From: Croceivirga sp009797885
Lineage (GTDB): Bacteria; Bacteroidota; Bacteroidia; Flavobacteriales; Flavobacteriaceae
Direction of reading: 5' to 3'
NCBI GenBank assembly: GCA_045866215.1
Contig: AP035880.1
Span: 1,054,001-1,118,000 of the forward strand
DNA: 64,000 nucleotides
Positions within the stretch are counted from its first letter, which is position 1; each line of letters starts with the position of its first letter. This document shows, piece by piece, positions 7,050 to 15,182 of the stretch. The notes under the pieces were generated by a model that had not been told where the DNA came from, ran no database searches, and saw nothing but the letters and a program-made list of their open reading frames with translations. A program made the translations under genes and the position numbers.

Positions 7050-8477
7050 ATGAGATGTAGCCTTTACCTATTGACCATTCTATTTCTTTTAGGTTGTGCC
7101 AAAAAGAAAGTTGATCCAACCAATAAGCCTCAACGTACTTTTCTAAGTGAGGCCAACAAAACCAATCCTTTAATCCAAGGTATCTGGAAGTCGATTGGAA
7201 ATGGATATTACCTGGAAGTACGCAAGGACAGTATTTTGCTTTACAGTTATACCAAGAACTTCAACTATAAAGAAAAAAATGATTATCTGGAAGGTCTATT
7301 AAATTCACAAAGTCAATTTACACTTCGTGAAGATACTTTGGGAATTTACCTAACCGATTTCGGTGATAAAACCCAAATACTACAGACAAAAAAAGACTTT
7401 ATTAGCGTTGATAAACTTCCTAAAAATACACTTGAATTTTCCGAAATGACAGCACTGAATCCTGAAGATTCCTTTAAATTATATCTAGAGACAATGCAGG
7501 AAAATTATGCTTTTAGTGATGAAAGGAATCTGAATTGGACGGAATTGCATACCAAGTACAAGGATAGTGTTTCAATGGGAAATGAAGCCCTGTTCAACAC
7601 TATGGGAAAAGTTGCAACACTAACAAAAGACCAGCATACAAAGGTTATTTCCAAGACCGGAAAGTCGCTGCAATATCGCATAACACCATCAGCGGAAATT
7701 GTAAAGGAAGCGTTCAAAGAACAATCGGAGATAAAAGACCTTAACGCCTATTTTGATTTGTTTTTCAATACCAGTTATAGCAATATATCGGATGGCCTGT
7801 TGCAAGGAAATGGGCAAAAAATAGCAAATGACAAAATAGAATGGGGGCAGTTAACTGAAAATATTGGCTATATCCATATTCACTCTTTTGCCGGTTTTTT
7901 AGATAAAGAATTTTCAAGAAAGCAGCAAATAGATAGCCTTAACGCACAAATGCGAAGAATAATGGAAACTTTTCAAACGAAAGAGGCCATCATTATTGAT
8001 GTCAGTTTCAATTTTGGAGGATATGATGCAACCGCACTCACGATTGCCAGCTATTTTACGGACATTCCCGTTTCTTCCCATACAAGTCAGGTCTACACTA
8101 ATGGTGAGTTTTATGATGAGGATGATGTGATTATATATCCAGCTGATTCCATACGGTTTACAAAGCCCGTTTATGTGCTTATGACGGACATTAGCAGAAG
8201 CGCAGCGGAAGGCTTTGCTATGATGATGGGCGCCTTACCGAATGCTAAACTTGTAGGAACAAATACGTTAGGTACGCTATCTGGTATGTTGGGAAAATCA
8301 ATCAGTGATTTTTATACGACCTATTCCAATCAAAGATTAGTTAATACAGATGGTGAATTTTATGAGGTATCCGGCGTTACACCTGATATTGAGTTAAAGG
8401 TTTTTAGAAAAGAAAACATACTTCATGGTCATAAAAACGCTGTAGCTGATTTAATAGAGATTATAGAAGGAAAATAA
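7050..8477 (+). CDS. S41-family (C-terminal-processing-like) peptidase, lipoprotein
   Basis: A 475-residue protein that probably acts in the periplasm or on the outer membrane. The ATG at 7050 gives a short lipoprotein signal with the lipobox FLLGC; a TTG at 7035 is possible. Residues ~20-130 form a unique N-terminal domain. From ~270 the S41 core is clear: ENIGYIHIHSFAG, IIIDVSFNFGGYD, a VLMTDISRSAAEGF block in which the Ser before AAE is the expected nucleophile, and a GTNTLGTLSG loop. The usual PDZ domain is not evident. One gene fills the whole cassette, long for a cassette. Substrate unknown. Confidence 0.85.
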   Translation: MRCSLYLLTILFLLGCAKKKVDPTNKPQRTFLSEANKTNPLIQGIWKSIGNGYYLEVRKDSILLYSYTKNFNYKEKNDYLEGLLNSQSQFTLREDTLGIYLTDFGDKTQILQTKKDFISVDKLPKNTLEFSEMTALNPEDSFKLYLETMQENYAFSDERNLNWTELHTKYKDSVSMGNEALFNTMGKVATLTKDQHTKVISKTGKSLQYRITPSAEIVKEAFKEQSEIKDLNAYFDLFFNTSYSNISDGLLQGNGQKIANDKIEWGQLTENIGYIHIHSFAGFLDKEFSRKQQIDSLNAQMRRIMETFQTKEAIIIDVSFNFGGYDATALTIASYFTDIPVSSHTSQVYTNGEFYDEDDVIIYPADSIRFTKPVYVLMTDISRSAAEGFAMMMGALPNAKLVGTNTLGTLSGMLGKSISDFYTTYSNQRLVNTDGEFYEVSGVTPDIELKVFRKENILHGHKNAVADLIEIIEGK

Positions 8478-8481
8478 AAGC

Positions 8482-8634
8482 GGCTGTTAAATCGACAAGC
8501 AACGGTCCCTATGGGACCTACCTGGCAAACAACGCCACAAGAGAAATCGGATGTTCGTTTCTTGCGGCATTGTTAATCGATTTCGCTATATTTCCCTAAA
8601 ATCCCGGAACTACGTTTAGCGGGTCGTTCTACAC
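8482..8634 (+). repeat. Structured cassette site 7 (atypical)
   Basis: A gene-free stretch with nested stems: AAATCGA (8489-8495) with TCGATTT (8577-8583), GGTCCC-TAT-GGGACC (8504-8518), and CAAGAGAAA with TTTCTTG (8536-8562). It ends in GTTCTACAC (8626-8634) 30 bp before the next ATG. The arms differ from type I sites, so this may be another site family or a non-coding cassette. Confidence 0.45.
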
Positions 8635-8663
8635 GAGCTGAATACACAAAACCACATATAGCT

Positions 8664-9446
8664 ATGGGAAAAATTCATCATCTAAATTGCGTCAAAATTG
8701 AATCACCAATGGGTTCTGCTATTGGCCATTGTTTGCTCATTCAAGAAAATGAAAAACTAATCCTCATTGATGCTGGAATTGGACTCTTAGAATCCAAAGA
8801 ACCCGAAAAAAGATTAGGAAAAGAGTTGATTGAAGTTACTGGATTTGAATTTGAAGAAGGTTTAACTGCTATTAGACAGATTGAAAAGCTTGGACTTAAT
8901 CCCAATAACGTTGAGAATATTGTCTGTTCACATCTAGACCCTGACCACGTCGGAGGATTGGCAGATTTCCCTAAAGCTAAGGTTCACGTTTCAAAAGAAG
9001 AGTATGAGGGTTTTAAAAGCGGAAACGAAAGATACTTACCGCAACAATTATCTCACAAACCAGATTTGGAACTTTATGAAACAAATGATACTGAATGGTT
9101 CGGACTTCCAGCAAGAAAAGTTGACCTAAACACACAAACAGAAGTGCTTTTAATCCCCCTGTTCGGACATACACTTGGGCATTGTGGAATTGCCATAAAG
9201 ACCAATAATAAATGGACTTTTTATGTTGGAGACGCTTACTATTTAAGAGCTGAACTGGAAGATAAAAACCATCCTATTGATCAATTAGCGACAATTAGGG
9301 CAGTTGATAAGCAATTAAGGCTTGAATCATTAGAAACAGTTAGAGAAGTAATCGGAAAATATGGTAATCAAATGGAATATTTCGGTTATCACGACCCAAC
9401 TGAATTTAAAGAAAGAAAGCCTGTGGGTAACACAGTGTATAAGTAA
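8664..9446 (+). CDS. Metallo-beta-lactamase-fold hydrolase
   Basis: A 260-residue soluble enzyme of the MBL superfamily. The metal-binding motif HLDPDH is followed by GG, then GHTLGH supplies the third-motif His, VGDAYY the bridging Asp, and YHDP near the C-terminus the last His. Replacement of the second motif His by Asp (HxDxDH) is common in the lactonase- and phosphonatase-like branches. A quorum-lactone or other ester or lactone substrate is possible but cannot be assigned. The stop codon lies in the left arm of the next site. Confidence 0.85.
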   Translation: MGKIHHLNCVKIESPMGSAIGHCLLIQENEKLILIDAGIGLLESKEPEKRLGKELIEVTGFEFEEGLTAIRQIEKLGLNPNNVENIVCSHLDPDHVGGLADFPKAKVHVSKEEYEGFKSGNERYLPQQLSHKPDLELYETNDTEWFGLPARKVDLNTQTEVLLIPLFGHTLGHCGIAIKTNNKWTFYVGDAYYLRAELEDKNHPIDQLATIRAVDKQLRLESLETVREVIGKYGNQMEYFGYHDPTEFKERKPVGNTVYK

Positions 9447-9556
9447 TAGCGGTTTAAGTGATAAAACGAAAGCATTAAGGCAAAATTAAGGTCAATACAA
9501 AACCGAAAGGTTTGTCGGTAGAAACCCGCTACCACCCATACACTATACCGTTAGAG
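9424..9556 (+). repeat. attC-like cassette site 8 (type II)
   Basis: Left arm GTGGGTAACACAGTGTATAAG followed by TAATAGCGGTTTAAGTG, right arm ACCCGCTACCACCCATACAC, then TATACCGTTAGAG. The arms pair through GTGTAT/ATACAC and AGCGG/CCGCT. The same architecture recurs at 35472-35603, defining a second site family. Confidence 0.6.
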
Positions 9557-9573
9557 ACAAGCTGAACCAAAAT

Positions 9574-10329
9574 ATGAAATTCGAATTACTGAAAGTTTTG
9601 GATAAGATTTTAGCATTGTATCAATTGCCAAGAAATAAAGCGCGATTTGATAAGTACTTGTTCTTATTGCAAGGAGCAAATAAAGACGAAATGGTTTTGC
9701 CCATTGCCGGTTTCAATCCAATGGGAAAGGAACTTGCTTTGAACAAAATAGAGGCATTAATTGAATTTGATGCGGAGGAGTTGGTAAGTAAGAGTCTTGA
9801 ACAGATCAATTACGAATTGGATGATTCACCAGGCCGTACCTTACAGGTCGCAATCAATTTAATTGATGATGTCGAGGGCTCATGGTCAAATTATGCTGTA
9901 ACGGACTACAAGAATAAGTTTGAATTTGACGGCTTGGTCAATCGAAATTTTTGTACGCCTATTTTTTGGACAAGTGAAACCGTTAGTGAGGAAATCATTG
10001 TTCAGAGAACAAAAGAATATGTATACAGAACCATTTATTGGATAAAAAATGGAAAACCTGAAACCCTTTATGATTGCTTGGAACAGGAAGTATATGTAAA
10101 TATTGCCAGTGGCAAGCAATTATTAAATCCGGAAATAGACGATATAGAAATGCTTAACAATTATTACAGCCAAAATGTAAACTCTGTTGACTATAATGTA
10201 AACCTGAATTTCTTCTACGGGGATGATGAAACGAAAGATTTGAATTTCCCAGTCTACGGGATTCCAAAAAATGGCGGGTTTGAGTATGCTAAATACGTTG
10301 CTCTTAAAAGAAAAGAAGCTCGCTACTAA
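9574..10329 (+). CDS. Hypothetical cassette protein
   Basis: A 251-residue soluble protein with no signal peptide, membrane span or motif I can assign. The N-terminal ~90 residues are helical (KFELLKVLDKILALYQLP...). The C-terminal half has several Tyr- and Asn-rich strands (VNSVDYNVNLNFFYGDD). It starts 18 bp after the core and ends where the next site begins (CTACTAAC). The unit's start GTTAG and end CTAAC are complementary over five bases. Confidence 0.6.
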   Translation: MKFELLKVLDKILALYQLPRNKARFDKYLFLLQGANKDEMVLPIAGFNPMGKELALNKIEALIEFDAEELVSKSLEQINYELDDSPGRTLQVAINLIDDVEGSWSNYAVTDYKNKFEFDGLVNRNFCTPIFWTSETVSEEIIVQRTKEYVYRTIYWIKNGKPETLYDCLEQEVYVNIASGKQLLNPEIDDIEMLNNYYSQNVNSVDYNVNLNFFYGDDETKDLNFPVYGIPKNGGFEYAKYVALKRKEARY

Positions 10330-10392
10330 CACTGTATATGTGATAATGCTCCCCAATCGGTCGCACTACGCATATACTAGCCGTTGTAACAC
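10326..10392 (+). repeat. attC-like cassette site 9 (short, type II-like)
   Basis: CTAACACTGTATATGTGATAATGC and CGCACTACGCATATACTAGCCGTTG form an imperfect stem (GTATATG/CATATAC, GC.../...GC) with a short loop of about 20 bp. The right end GTTGTAACAC (10383-10392) is the exact reverse complement of GTGTTACAAC (10936-10945) at the end of the next unit. Confidence 0.7.
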
Positions 10393-10406
10393 ATTAAAGA
10401 GAACCC

Positions 10407-10934
10407 ATGAAAAAACTATTAATATTCATAGCTTCATTATTTTCAGCCAATGCAAGTTCACAAACTGATTTTGATTTGGACAAAGTTCTCAAAATCGAAA
10501 GACGAGATATGATTGTAATGAAAATTGACACATATCTGAACAAAAAATGTGAATTCGGAGAGAAAATTGACCGACTGAACGAATCGCAAAAAGTCTTGTT
10601 GATTGTTGAAAATCTAGAGCGCGAAATTAATAATGGTGGATTTCATCAATTTTACTGGAACTCAAGTGGAAACTATGCAAATGAAACTATTGACGCTCTG
10701 ACTAAAATTGGAGCGAATAAAACAGCGGAAATAGTTAAAAAGGCAAATTCGGAATTTAAAAACGGAACTGTACCAAAGGACAGAGCTGAAAGACAAAATG
10801 AACTGGAACTGATTGAAGAAAAGGCTGAAGAAAATTGGAATAAATGTGATTCGGAATTTTACGAATATCAGGATAATTTGACCGAATTATTAATTGCATT
10901 TGTGATTAAAAACAAAACTGATTTTGAAAAATAA
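10407..10934 (+). CDS. Exported DUF4375 (DMP19-like) protein
   Basis: A 175-residue protein with an N-terminal signal peptide (KKLLIFIASLFSANASSQ). Its core (LEREINNGGFHQFYWNSSG, then an ETIDALTKIGA helix) is the hallmark of the DUF4375 family. The founding member DMP19 of Neisseria mimics DNA and sequesters a repressor, but an exported member must do something else. Two Cys residues (KKCEF, NKCDS) could form a disulphide outside the cytoplasm. It is a single-gene cassette with perfect 10-bp complementary ends. Confidence 0.75.
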   Translation: MKKLLIFIASLFSANASSQTDFDLDKVLKIERRDMIVMKIDTYLNKKCEFGEKIDRLNESQKVLLIVENLEREINNGGFHQFYWNSSGNYANETIDALTKIGANKTAEIVKKANSEFKNGTVPKDRAERQNELELIEEKAEENWNKCDSEFYEYQDNLTELLIAFVIKNKTDFEK

Positions 10935-10935
10935 C

Positions 10936-11303
10936 GTGTTACAACAATGTATCCCATGAAAAGCCATAGTCCAGTCTCCCAAAGACCGTGAATATGTTCT
11001 TTTATGCTTAAGCCACTTTTTCTTCCTTTGGTATAACTTGCTCGGCATCCTATATCTGATTAATATGCAAAAGGAATAGCGTCACCGACATCTGTACTAT
11101 CGTACGTTATGGCACCCGGCCACTTGCTATACATATGCGATTGCCCTTAAGAACACCACCCGCCTGTTCTGTAGTTCAGATCTGGTATTTTTTTGAGCCT
11201 TGTTGGTTTTACTCGTTTTTTGGCAAAACGTAATCCCAAACCCAAAGAATTATGGCTATTTTTAGGAATAGCAAATTCCCTAAACCCAATTAAAAAAAGA
11301 AGA
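10936..11303 (+). repeat. Left half of cassette site 10 and non-coding tail of the array
   Basis: GTGTTACAACAATGTATCC (10936-10954) is a left arm. A possible right arm, TATACATATGCGATTG, lies near 11130-11145 but pairs poorly. The rest of the ~370 bases up to the ATG at 11304 holds no convincing gene. A TTG-initiated upstream extension of the next gene (from 11193) is open but has no match to its family style. This marks the end of the first cassette run. Confidence 0.45.
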
Positions 11304-11894
11304 ATGGCAAAAAAGGCAGCACAAACGGCATCTTTTATGATGCGGTTTACACAAAAGATTTATGATGAAAATGGGGAATCCGAAGTACAATGGCGAGGAA
11401 ATGTTTCGCACGTTCAAGGCGGTGAAGACCTGAATTTCTCCGACTTTAAGGAAGCCGTGGCCTTTATACGGCAGCATCTGGCAGATTTGACCATGAATGC
11501 CACAAATGACCGAACATCGGAAGAGCAGGAAAACATTTTAACCAAAAGCTTTTCCCTTTTTAAGTCAGTGGCCACAACAGGGCCCAAGATACTAAAGGAA
11601 ACCCTGAAAGATCCCCGAAAGCAAGTGGCCAATTTACAAGATCAATTGAGTGAATATGGGGAGGAATTGTGGGACAAAGTACCAATAGACCAATGGCGGA
11701 ATGCTTCCAAATCGGATTTTAAGACCATACATGAAACCTTGGTGGAATTGACCCATTCAGTAGCGGAACTGTCCAAAAAAGTGGATGCCCTGTCTGGGGC
11801 AGCGGCAAAAAAAACAAGAACTTCCTCAAGAACGTCTAGGACTGCGAAAAAACCAGCGGCCAAAGCAAAAACCCCGCCCTCTAAAGCAAAATAA
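11304..11894 (+). CDS. Phasin-like granule protein with histone-like Lys/Ala tail
   Basis: A 196-residue protein. The middle and C-terminal helical part (LKETLKDPRKQVANLQDQLS ... IHETLVELTHSVAELSKKVDAL) has the amphipathic coiled-coil character of phasins. The last ~30 residues are a low-complexity basic tail (KKTRTSSRTSRTAKKPAAKA...), like the tail that lets Pseudomonas PhaF bind DNA and tie granules to the nucleoid. The N-terminal ~60 residues (FTQKIYDENGESEVQWRGNV) form an unknown beta-containing domain. I chose ATG 11304 over a TTG at 11193 because the extension is not phasin-like. The BTAD regulator follows 3 bp later. Confidence 0.55.
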   Translation: MAKKAAQTASFMMRFTQKIYDENGESEVQWRGNVSHVQGGEDLNFSDFKEAVAFIRQHLADLTMNATNDRTSEEQENILTKSFSLFKSVATTGPKILKETLKDPRKQVANLQDQLSEYGEELWDKVPIDQWRNASKSDFKTIHETLVELTHSVAELSKKVDALSGAAAKKTRTSSRTSRTAKKPAAKAKTPPSKAK

Positions 11895-11897
11895 GCC

Positions 11898-12707
11898 GTG
11901 TCAAGCAAGGAACTGACAGCCCGGTTGGCGGACCTTAAAGAGTTTCAGCTCAAAGCACCGATCAAATTTCAGACTTTGGGACGGTTTGCCCTATGGCGTG
12001 AAGGCGAGAAGGTCAGCGCAAAGGATTGGGGCAGGGACAAAACCATCCAACTGATCCAATACCTTATTTCCTATCGGAACAAACACGCCCTTCATAAAGA
12101 ACAGATTATGGAGCATTTGTGGGAAGAAGGTGACGACCGTGATTTTAAGGTGGCACTCCACGGCGTAAATAAAGTGTTGGAACCCCATCGACCCGCAAGA
12201 ACGGAAGCCATTTATGTAGAACGCCAGGGCGTGACCTATCAACTGAATCTGGATTTGGTTTGGATTGATGTTGATGCCATTGAAAAATATATCATTATCG
12301 GCAATAGCGCGCTGGGAAGCTTTCCGAAAATTGCTAAAGAGGCGTACCAAAATGCCATTGTACTCTATCAGGGGATGTATCTGCCAAATCGGATTTTTGA
12401 GGATTGGTCCTCCGAGGAACGGGAAAAAACACAGATCCTGATTCTTGGCGCATTGGTCAATCTTGCCGAGCTGTTGGTGACCACCAATCCCATGGAGAGT
12501 ATTCGCCTTGCGCAACAGGCGATTGCCATTGACAAAACCTGGGAGGATGCCTACCGCATTCAAATGTCGGCCTATATTGCCAAGGGCAATCGGCCACAGG
12601 CCCTAAAAACCTATCAAAAATGTGCCGATATCCTTGATGAGGAATATGGGATACCCCCGCTACCGGCCACTAGGGCATTATTAAAGGAAATCGAAGCCAT
12701 TGCTTGA
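11898..12707 (+). CDS. BTAD (SARP-like) transcriptional activator
   Basis: A 269-residue regulator starting at GTG, 3 bp after the previous stop. Residues ~20-115 form an OmpR/PhoB-type winged helix (TLGRFALWREGEKVSAKDWG ... HALHKEQIMEHLW ... VALHGVNKVLEPHR). Residues ~125-269 match the helical bacterial transcriptional activator domain (ALVNLAELLV ... AQQAIAIDKTWEDAYRIQM ... PQALKTYQKCADILDEEYG), a TPR-like repeat. This is the SARP architecture of actinomycetes, unusual in a flavobacterium. Its place suggests control of the neighbouring phasin-like and lipid genes. Confidence 0.85.
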   Translation: MSSKELTARLADLKEFQLKAPIKFQTLGRFALWREGEKVSAKDWGRDKTIQLIQYLISYRNKHALHKEQIMEHLWEEGDDRDFKVALHGVNKVLEPHRPARTEAIYVERQGVTYQLNLDLVWIDVDAIEKYIIIGNSALGSFPKIAKEAYQNAIVLYQGMYLPNRIFEDWSSEEREKTQILILGALVNLAELLVTTNPMESIRLAQQAIAIDKTWEDAYRIQMSAYIAKGNRPQALKTYQKCADILDEEYGIPPLPATRALLKEIEAIA

Positions 12708-12788
12708 TGAAATTCTACTGTACCAACCCACTGTAAATAAAATAGTTACCTCACATCCATAGAAAAAAGCCCAACCCCTACCCCAGTT

Positions 12789-12823
12789 TGCAACTCATTT
12801 GTAACTACCTGGTTTTATGTTTG
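12789..12823 (+). promoter_or_regulatory. Promoter with shared upstream element (copy 1)
   Basis: TGCAACTCATTTGTAACT (12789-12806), a 9-nt gap, then TATGTTTG (12816-12823), which fits the TAnnTTTG -7 box. The same 18-nt element with the same 9-nt gap precedes TAGATTTG upstream of the phasin-like gene at 13210. The repeated GyAACT, 11 bp apart, could be an activator site or an alternative-sigma -35 region. Confidence 0.6.
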
Positions 12824-12858
12824 TCCTATAAAATTTAGAACGCAAAAAATATAGAGCT

Positions 12859-13110
12859 ATGGCAACTAACAAAACAAAGCAAACGCTAGTCGAAAAAACC
12901 GCGAACAACGTTCTGTGTTTGGCCACCAAAGCGAACGATTTTGCCTTAGGCACCACCGAAAAAGTGTTTGATACCTCTTTTAAAGTGGCAGAAAAGTCCT
13001 TGAACATCACTTCTACAGTGATCAAAAAAGGATTGGACATCACTGCAACGCAACAAGATCTTGTTTTTGATGTGTTGAATGGCATAAAGAAAAAAATCAG
13101 TAAGGACTAG
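12859..13110 (+). CDS. Small phasin-like protein
   Basis: An 83-residue helical protein with repeated amphipathic heptads (KTANNVLCLATKANDFALGT, then ITSTVIKKGLDITATQQDLV and a Lys-rich end). The tail QQDLVFDVLNGIKK is nearly shared with the protein at 14056-14346 (QQDLVFDILNEVKN), so the two are paralogues. Small abundant amphipathic helices of this kind coat polyester or lipid granules. The assignment rests on character and on the lipid-locus context, not on a clear domain match. A strong-looking promoter lies 36 bp upstream. Confidence 0.55.
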   Translation: MATNKTKQTLVEKTANNVLCLATKANDFALGTTEKVFDTSFKVAEKSLNITSTVIKKGLDITATQQDLVFDVLNGIKKKISKD

Positions 13111-13133
13111 GGCCATCTGCCCAAAAGCAAGAG

Positions 13134-13168
13134 TGCAACTCAGCTGTAACTTATGGCATTTAGATTTG
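13134..13168 (+). promoter_or_regulatory. Promoter with shared upstream element (copy 2)
   Basis: TGCAACTCAGCTGTAACT (13134-13151), 9 nt, then TAGATTTG (13161-13168). It matches copy 1 at 16 of 18 positions with identical spacing. The element includes the ATG at 13153, so that codon cannot be the start of the next gene if this promoter is used. Confidence 0.6.
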
Positions 13169-13209
13169 CACCATACATAGATCAAAAAGAATACTTTAAA
13201 AAAAATATC

Positions 13210-14001
13210 ATGGCGACAACGACTGTAAAAAGAAAAAAAGAGAAAGCAAAAAGCCTCAATAGTGCATTGATCAACGCCACTGTGGCCACCATCAATACCA
13301 CTTTGGAGAATGGCGAAAAATGGCAAAAATTGACCAAGAAATTGGTGAAGAAATCCGAGCCAGTTCGAAGAAAGCAAATGGATATGTTCTTTGATACGGC
13401 CAACACGGTTAAAAAACAGGTAAAATCCGGTAAAGAAAGAACATTGGACCTCGTAGGTTATGATGAAGGAACTGCGGAACGCGCTTATGAATATGTTTCC
13501 AAAACACCCGTTGGAAAAACGGTCTTGAAGGTAACCGAAAACATTAAAGAGAAAGTTACCGAAAACCCAACGATCAAAAAAGTTGAAAAAACGGCCAAAG
13601 ACATTAAAACAAAGGGTACCGCCAAATTCAACGATGTTAAGGAAGATGTTTTGGGGCAGGTCAAAAAAGTAATCCATAAGGGGGAGGAATTTGTTGATGA
13701 AGCGTTAAAACCCTCCAAAGGCAAGGCGACCAAAGCCAAAAAAACGGTGAAAGCCAAGGCCCAAACCGAAGAAGCCGTAGCTAAAATAGAGGTCGAAGTT
13801 TCCGGGAAAGACGATTTGAAGTTGATCAAGGGAATTGGCCCTAAACTGGAGCGAATCTTTAACGAGAATGGTATCGAAACCTTTATGGAATTGGCAGAGG
13901 CCAGCGATGAAAAAATCCAGGGTATTCTTGATAAGGCCGGTCCCATCTTTAAGAACCTCAATTTTTCCGATTGGAAAAAGGAAGCCAAAACCAGAGGCTA
14001 A
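13210..14001 (+). CDS. Phasin-like protein with C-terminal helix-hairpin-helix domain
   Basis: A 263-residue protein. Residues ~10-190 are Lys/Ala/Val-rich amphipathic helices (NTVKKQVKSGKERTLDLVGY ... TVLKVTENIKEKVTENPTIK ... KTAKDIKTKGTAKFNDVKED) like phasins and LEA proteins. A basic linker follows (GKATKAKKTVKAKAQ). The last ~60 residues are a helix-hairpin-helix fold (DLKLIKGIGPKLERIFNENG ... ETFMELAEASDEKIQGILDK) as found in DNA-binding proteins. A granule-coating part joined to a DNA-binding part would tether storage bodies to the nucleoid. I use ATG 13210; an ATG at 13153 lies inside the promoter. Confidence 0.6.
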   Translation: MATTTVKRKKEKAKSLNSALINATVATINTTLENGEKWQKLTKKLVKKSEPVRRKQMDMFFDTANTVKKQVKSGKERTLDLVGYDEGTAERAYEYVSKTPVGKTVLKVTENIKEKVTENPTIKKVEKTAKDIKTKGTAKFNDVKEDVLGQVKKVIHKGEEFVDEALKPSKGKATKAKKTVKAKAQTEEAVAKIEVEVSGKDDLKLIKGIGPKLERIFNENGIETFMELAEASDEKIQGILDKAGPIFKNLNFSDWKKEAKTRG

Positions 14002-14055
14002 AAGGCCACAAAGGAAATTGGCCCAAAGCCCTATTGTTAATCTTTAAATCAAGGA

Positions 14056-14346
14056 ATGATGAAAAATAAAAGCACTAAGAAAAACGCTAAAGGACTTATC
14101 GGCAAAGCTATGGCCAAAACAAAAGAAATGGCGTTAAAGGCAAATGATAGAGCCCTTACAAGAACTGAAGAATTGGTTACCACCTCCTTGGAAATAACGG
14201 CCCAATGGCAAAATGTTGCGGATAAGGCCCTAAAAGGTGGATTAAAATTGGCGGCAAACCAACAGGATTTGGTCTTTGACATTTTAAATGAGGTCAAGAA
14301 CGATTTAAAAATCGGTAGAAAGAAATTTAGCAAACTGGTAGCATAG
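14056..14346 (+). CDS. Small phasin-like protein, paralogue of 12859-13110
   Basis: A 96-residue Lys/Ala-rich amphipathic helical protein (KGLIGKAMAKTKEMALKAND, then ADKALKGGLKLAANQQDLV). Its C-terminal QQDLVFDILNEVKNDLK matches the paralogue at 12859-13110. It lies 54 bp after the helix-hairpin-helix phasin gene, in the same direction, and is followed by a strong terminator, so it closes the granule-protein cluster. Confidence 0.55.
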   Translation: MMKNKSTKKNAKGLIGKAMAKTKEMALKANDRALTRTEELVTTSLEITAQWQNVADKALKGGLKLAANQQDLVFDILNEVKNDLKIGRKKFSKLVA

Positions 14347-14373
14347 TAGCATTAGTTAATTGAGTTTGTATGG

Positions 14374-14412
14374 AAAACCAGTTTGTCCCTTCCAGGGACC
14401 AGCTGGTTTTTT
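14374..14412 (+). terminator. Intrinsic terminator after the granule-protein genes
   Basis: AAAACCAG (14374-14381) pairs with CTGGTTTT (14403-14410), with an inner stem GTCCCT/AGGGAC, followed by Ts. It separates the phasin-like genes from the lipid operon that starts at 14520. Confidence 0.85.
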
Positions 14413-14519
14413 AGTATGCATGCATAGTAACGGGTAAATTCGTTATTTTAGCAAGAGGTACGACAACTTCTTTTTAAAGTGGGTTTTCGCTAAACGAAGT
14501 TGGGTTTTGAAGTTTTGAA

Positions 14520-15182
14520 TTGGCAAGTAAACAGAAAATAGCGGAAGAAGATCTTATCGATTTTTATATGGATGCCGTTGTGAAATACGAAGGCAGACCA
14601 TCCTCGATAGAAGATTTGGCAAGTGATTATGATTTTCACCCCGATGGGTTCTATGAATACTACGAGGGTTTTGAAGATTTGGACAGGTCCATATTCAAGA
14701 TTCTGATTGATACATCCATTGCCACGCTGGCCGAAAGTCCTGATTTTGTATCATTTGACAAAAAGGACAAACTATTGAGCCTGTTTTATACGCTTTTCGA
14801 AAATTTTACATTGAATCGGGATTTTGTTTTACTTACCATAAAAAGTTACGGTCTAAGTTTTGATGCCCTATCCCTCTTTAAAGAACTGAAGGAAAGTTTT
14901 ATGGCCTTTATCGACTCGTTGCAGTTGGAGACCTTCAGGATAAGTGAGAGCTTGGAATCCATTCAAAAAAGATCGATTAGGGAAGGCGTTTGGATACAGT
15001 TTTTGTTGACGGTCAAGTTTTGGATGTCCGATGATTCCCATCAATGCCATAAAACGGATATTTTCATTGAAAAATCCATCAATACGGGAATGGAATTATT
15101 GAACACCAAATCACTTCAAAACATTATTGACCTGGGTAAATTTTTATATGCTGAAAAAATAAAGTCGAAAGATCCTTCATGA
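14520..15182 (+). CDS. TetR-like transcriptional regulator
   Basis: A 220-residue protein. The first ~60 residues read as a TetR-type helix-turn-helix (EEDLIDFYMDAVVKYEGRPS, then SSIEDLASDYDFHPDGFYEY), and the rest is the helical ligand-binding part, seen in proteins annotated as TetR C-terminal family in flavobacteria. Start is a TTG at 14520, since no ATG lies nearby in frame. Its stop overlaps the next ATG by 4 bp (ATGA), so it is the first gene of the lipid operon and may sense a fatty acyl ligand and control it. Confidence 0.75.
   Translation: MASKQKIAEEDLIDFYMDAVVKYEGRPSSIEDLASDYDFHPDGFYEYYEGFEDLDRSIFKILIDTSIATLAESPDFVSFDKKDKLLSLFYTLFENFTLNRDFVLLTIKSYGLSFDALSLFKELKESFMAFIDSLQLETFRISESLESIQKRSIREGVWIQFLLTVKFWMSDDSHQCHKTDIFIEKSINTGMELLNTKSLQNIIDLGKFLYAEKIKSKDPS

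Noticed and set aside
13153..13209. Upstream ATG for the helix-hairpin-helix phasin-like protein
   Set aside because: It lies within the shared promoter element and overlaps the spacer before TAGATTTG, while ATG 13210 gives a typical start.
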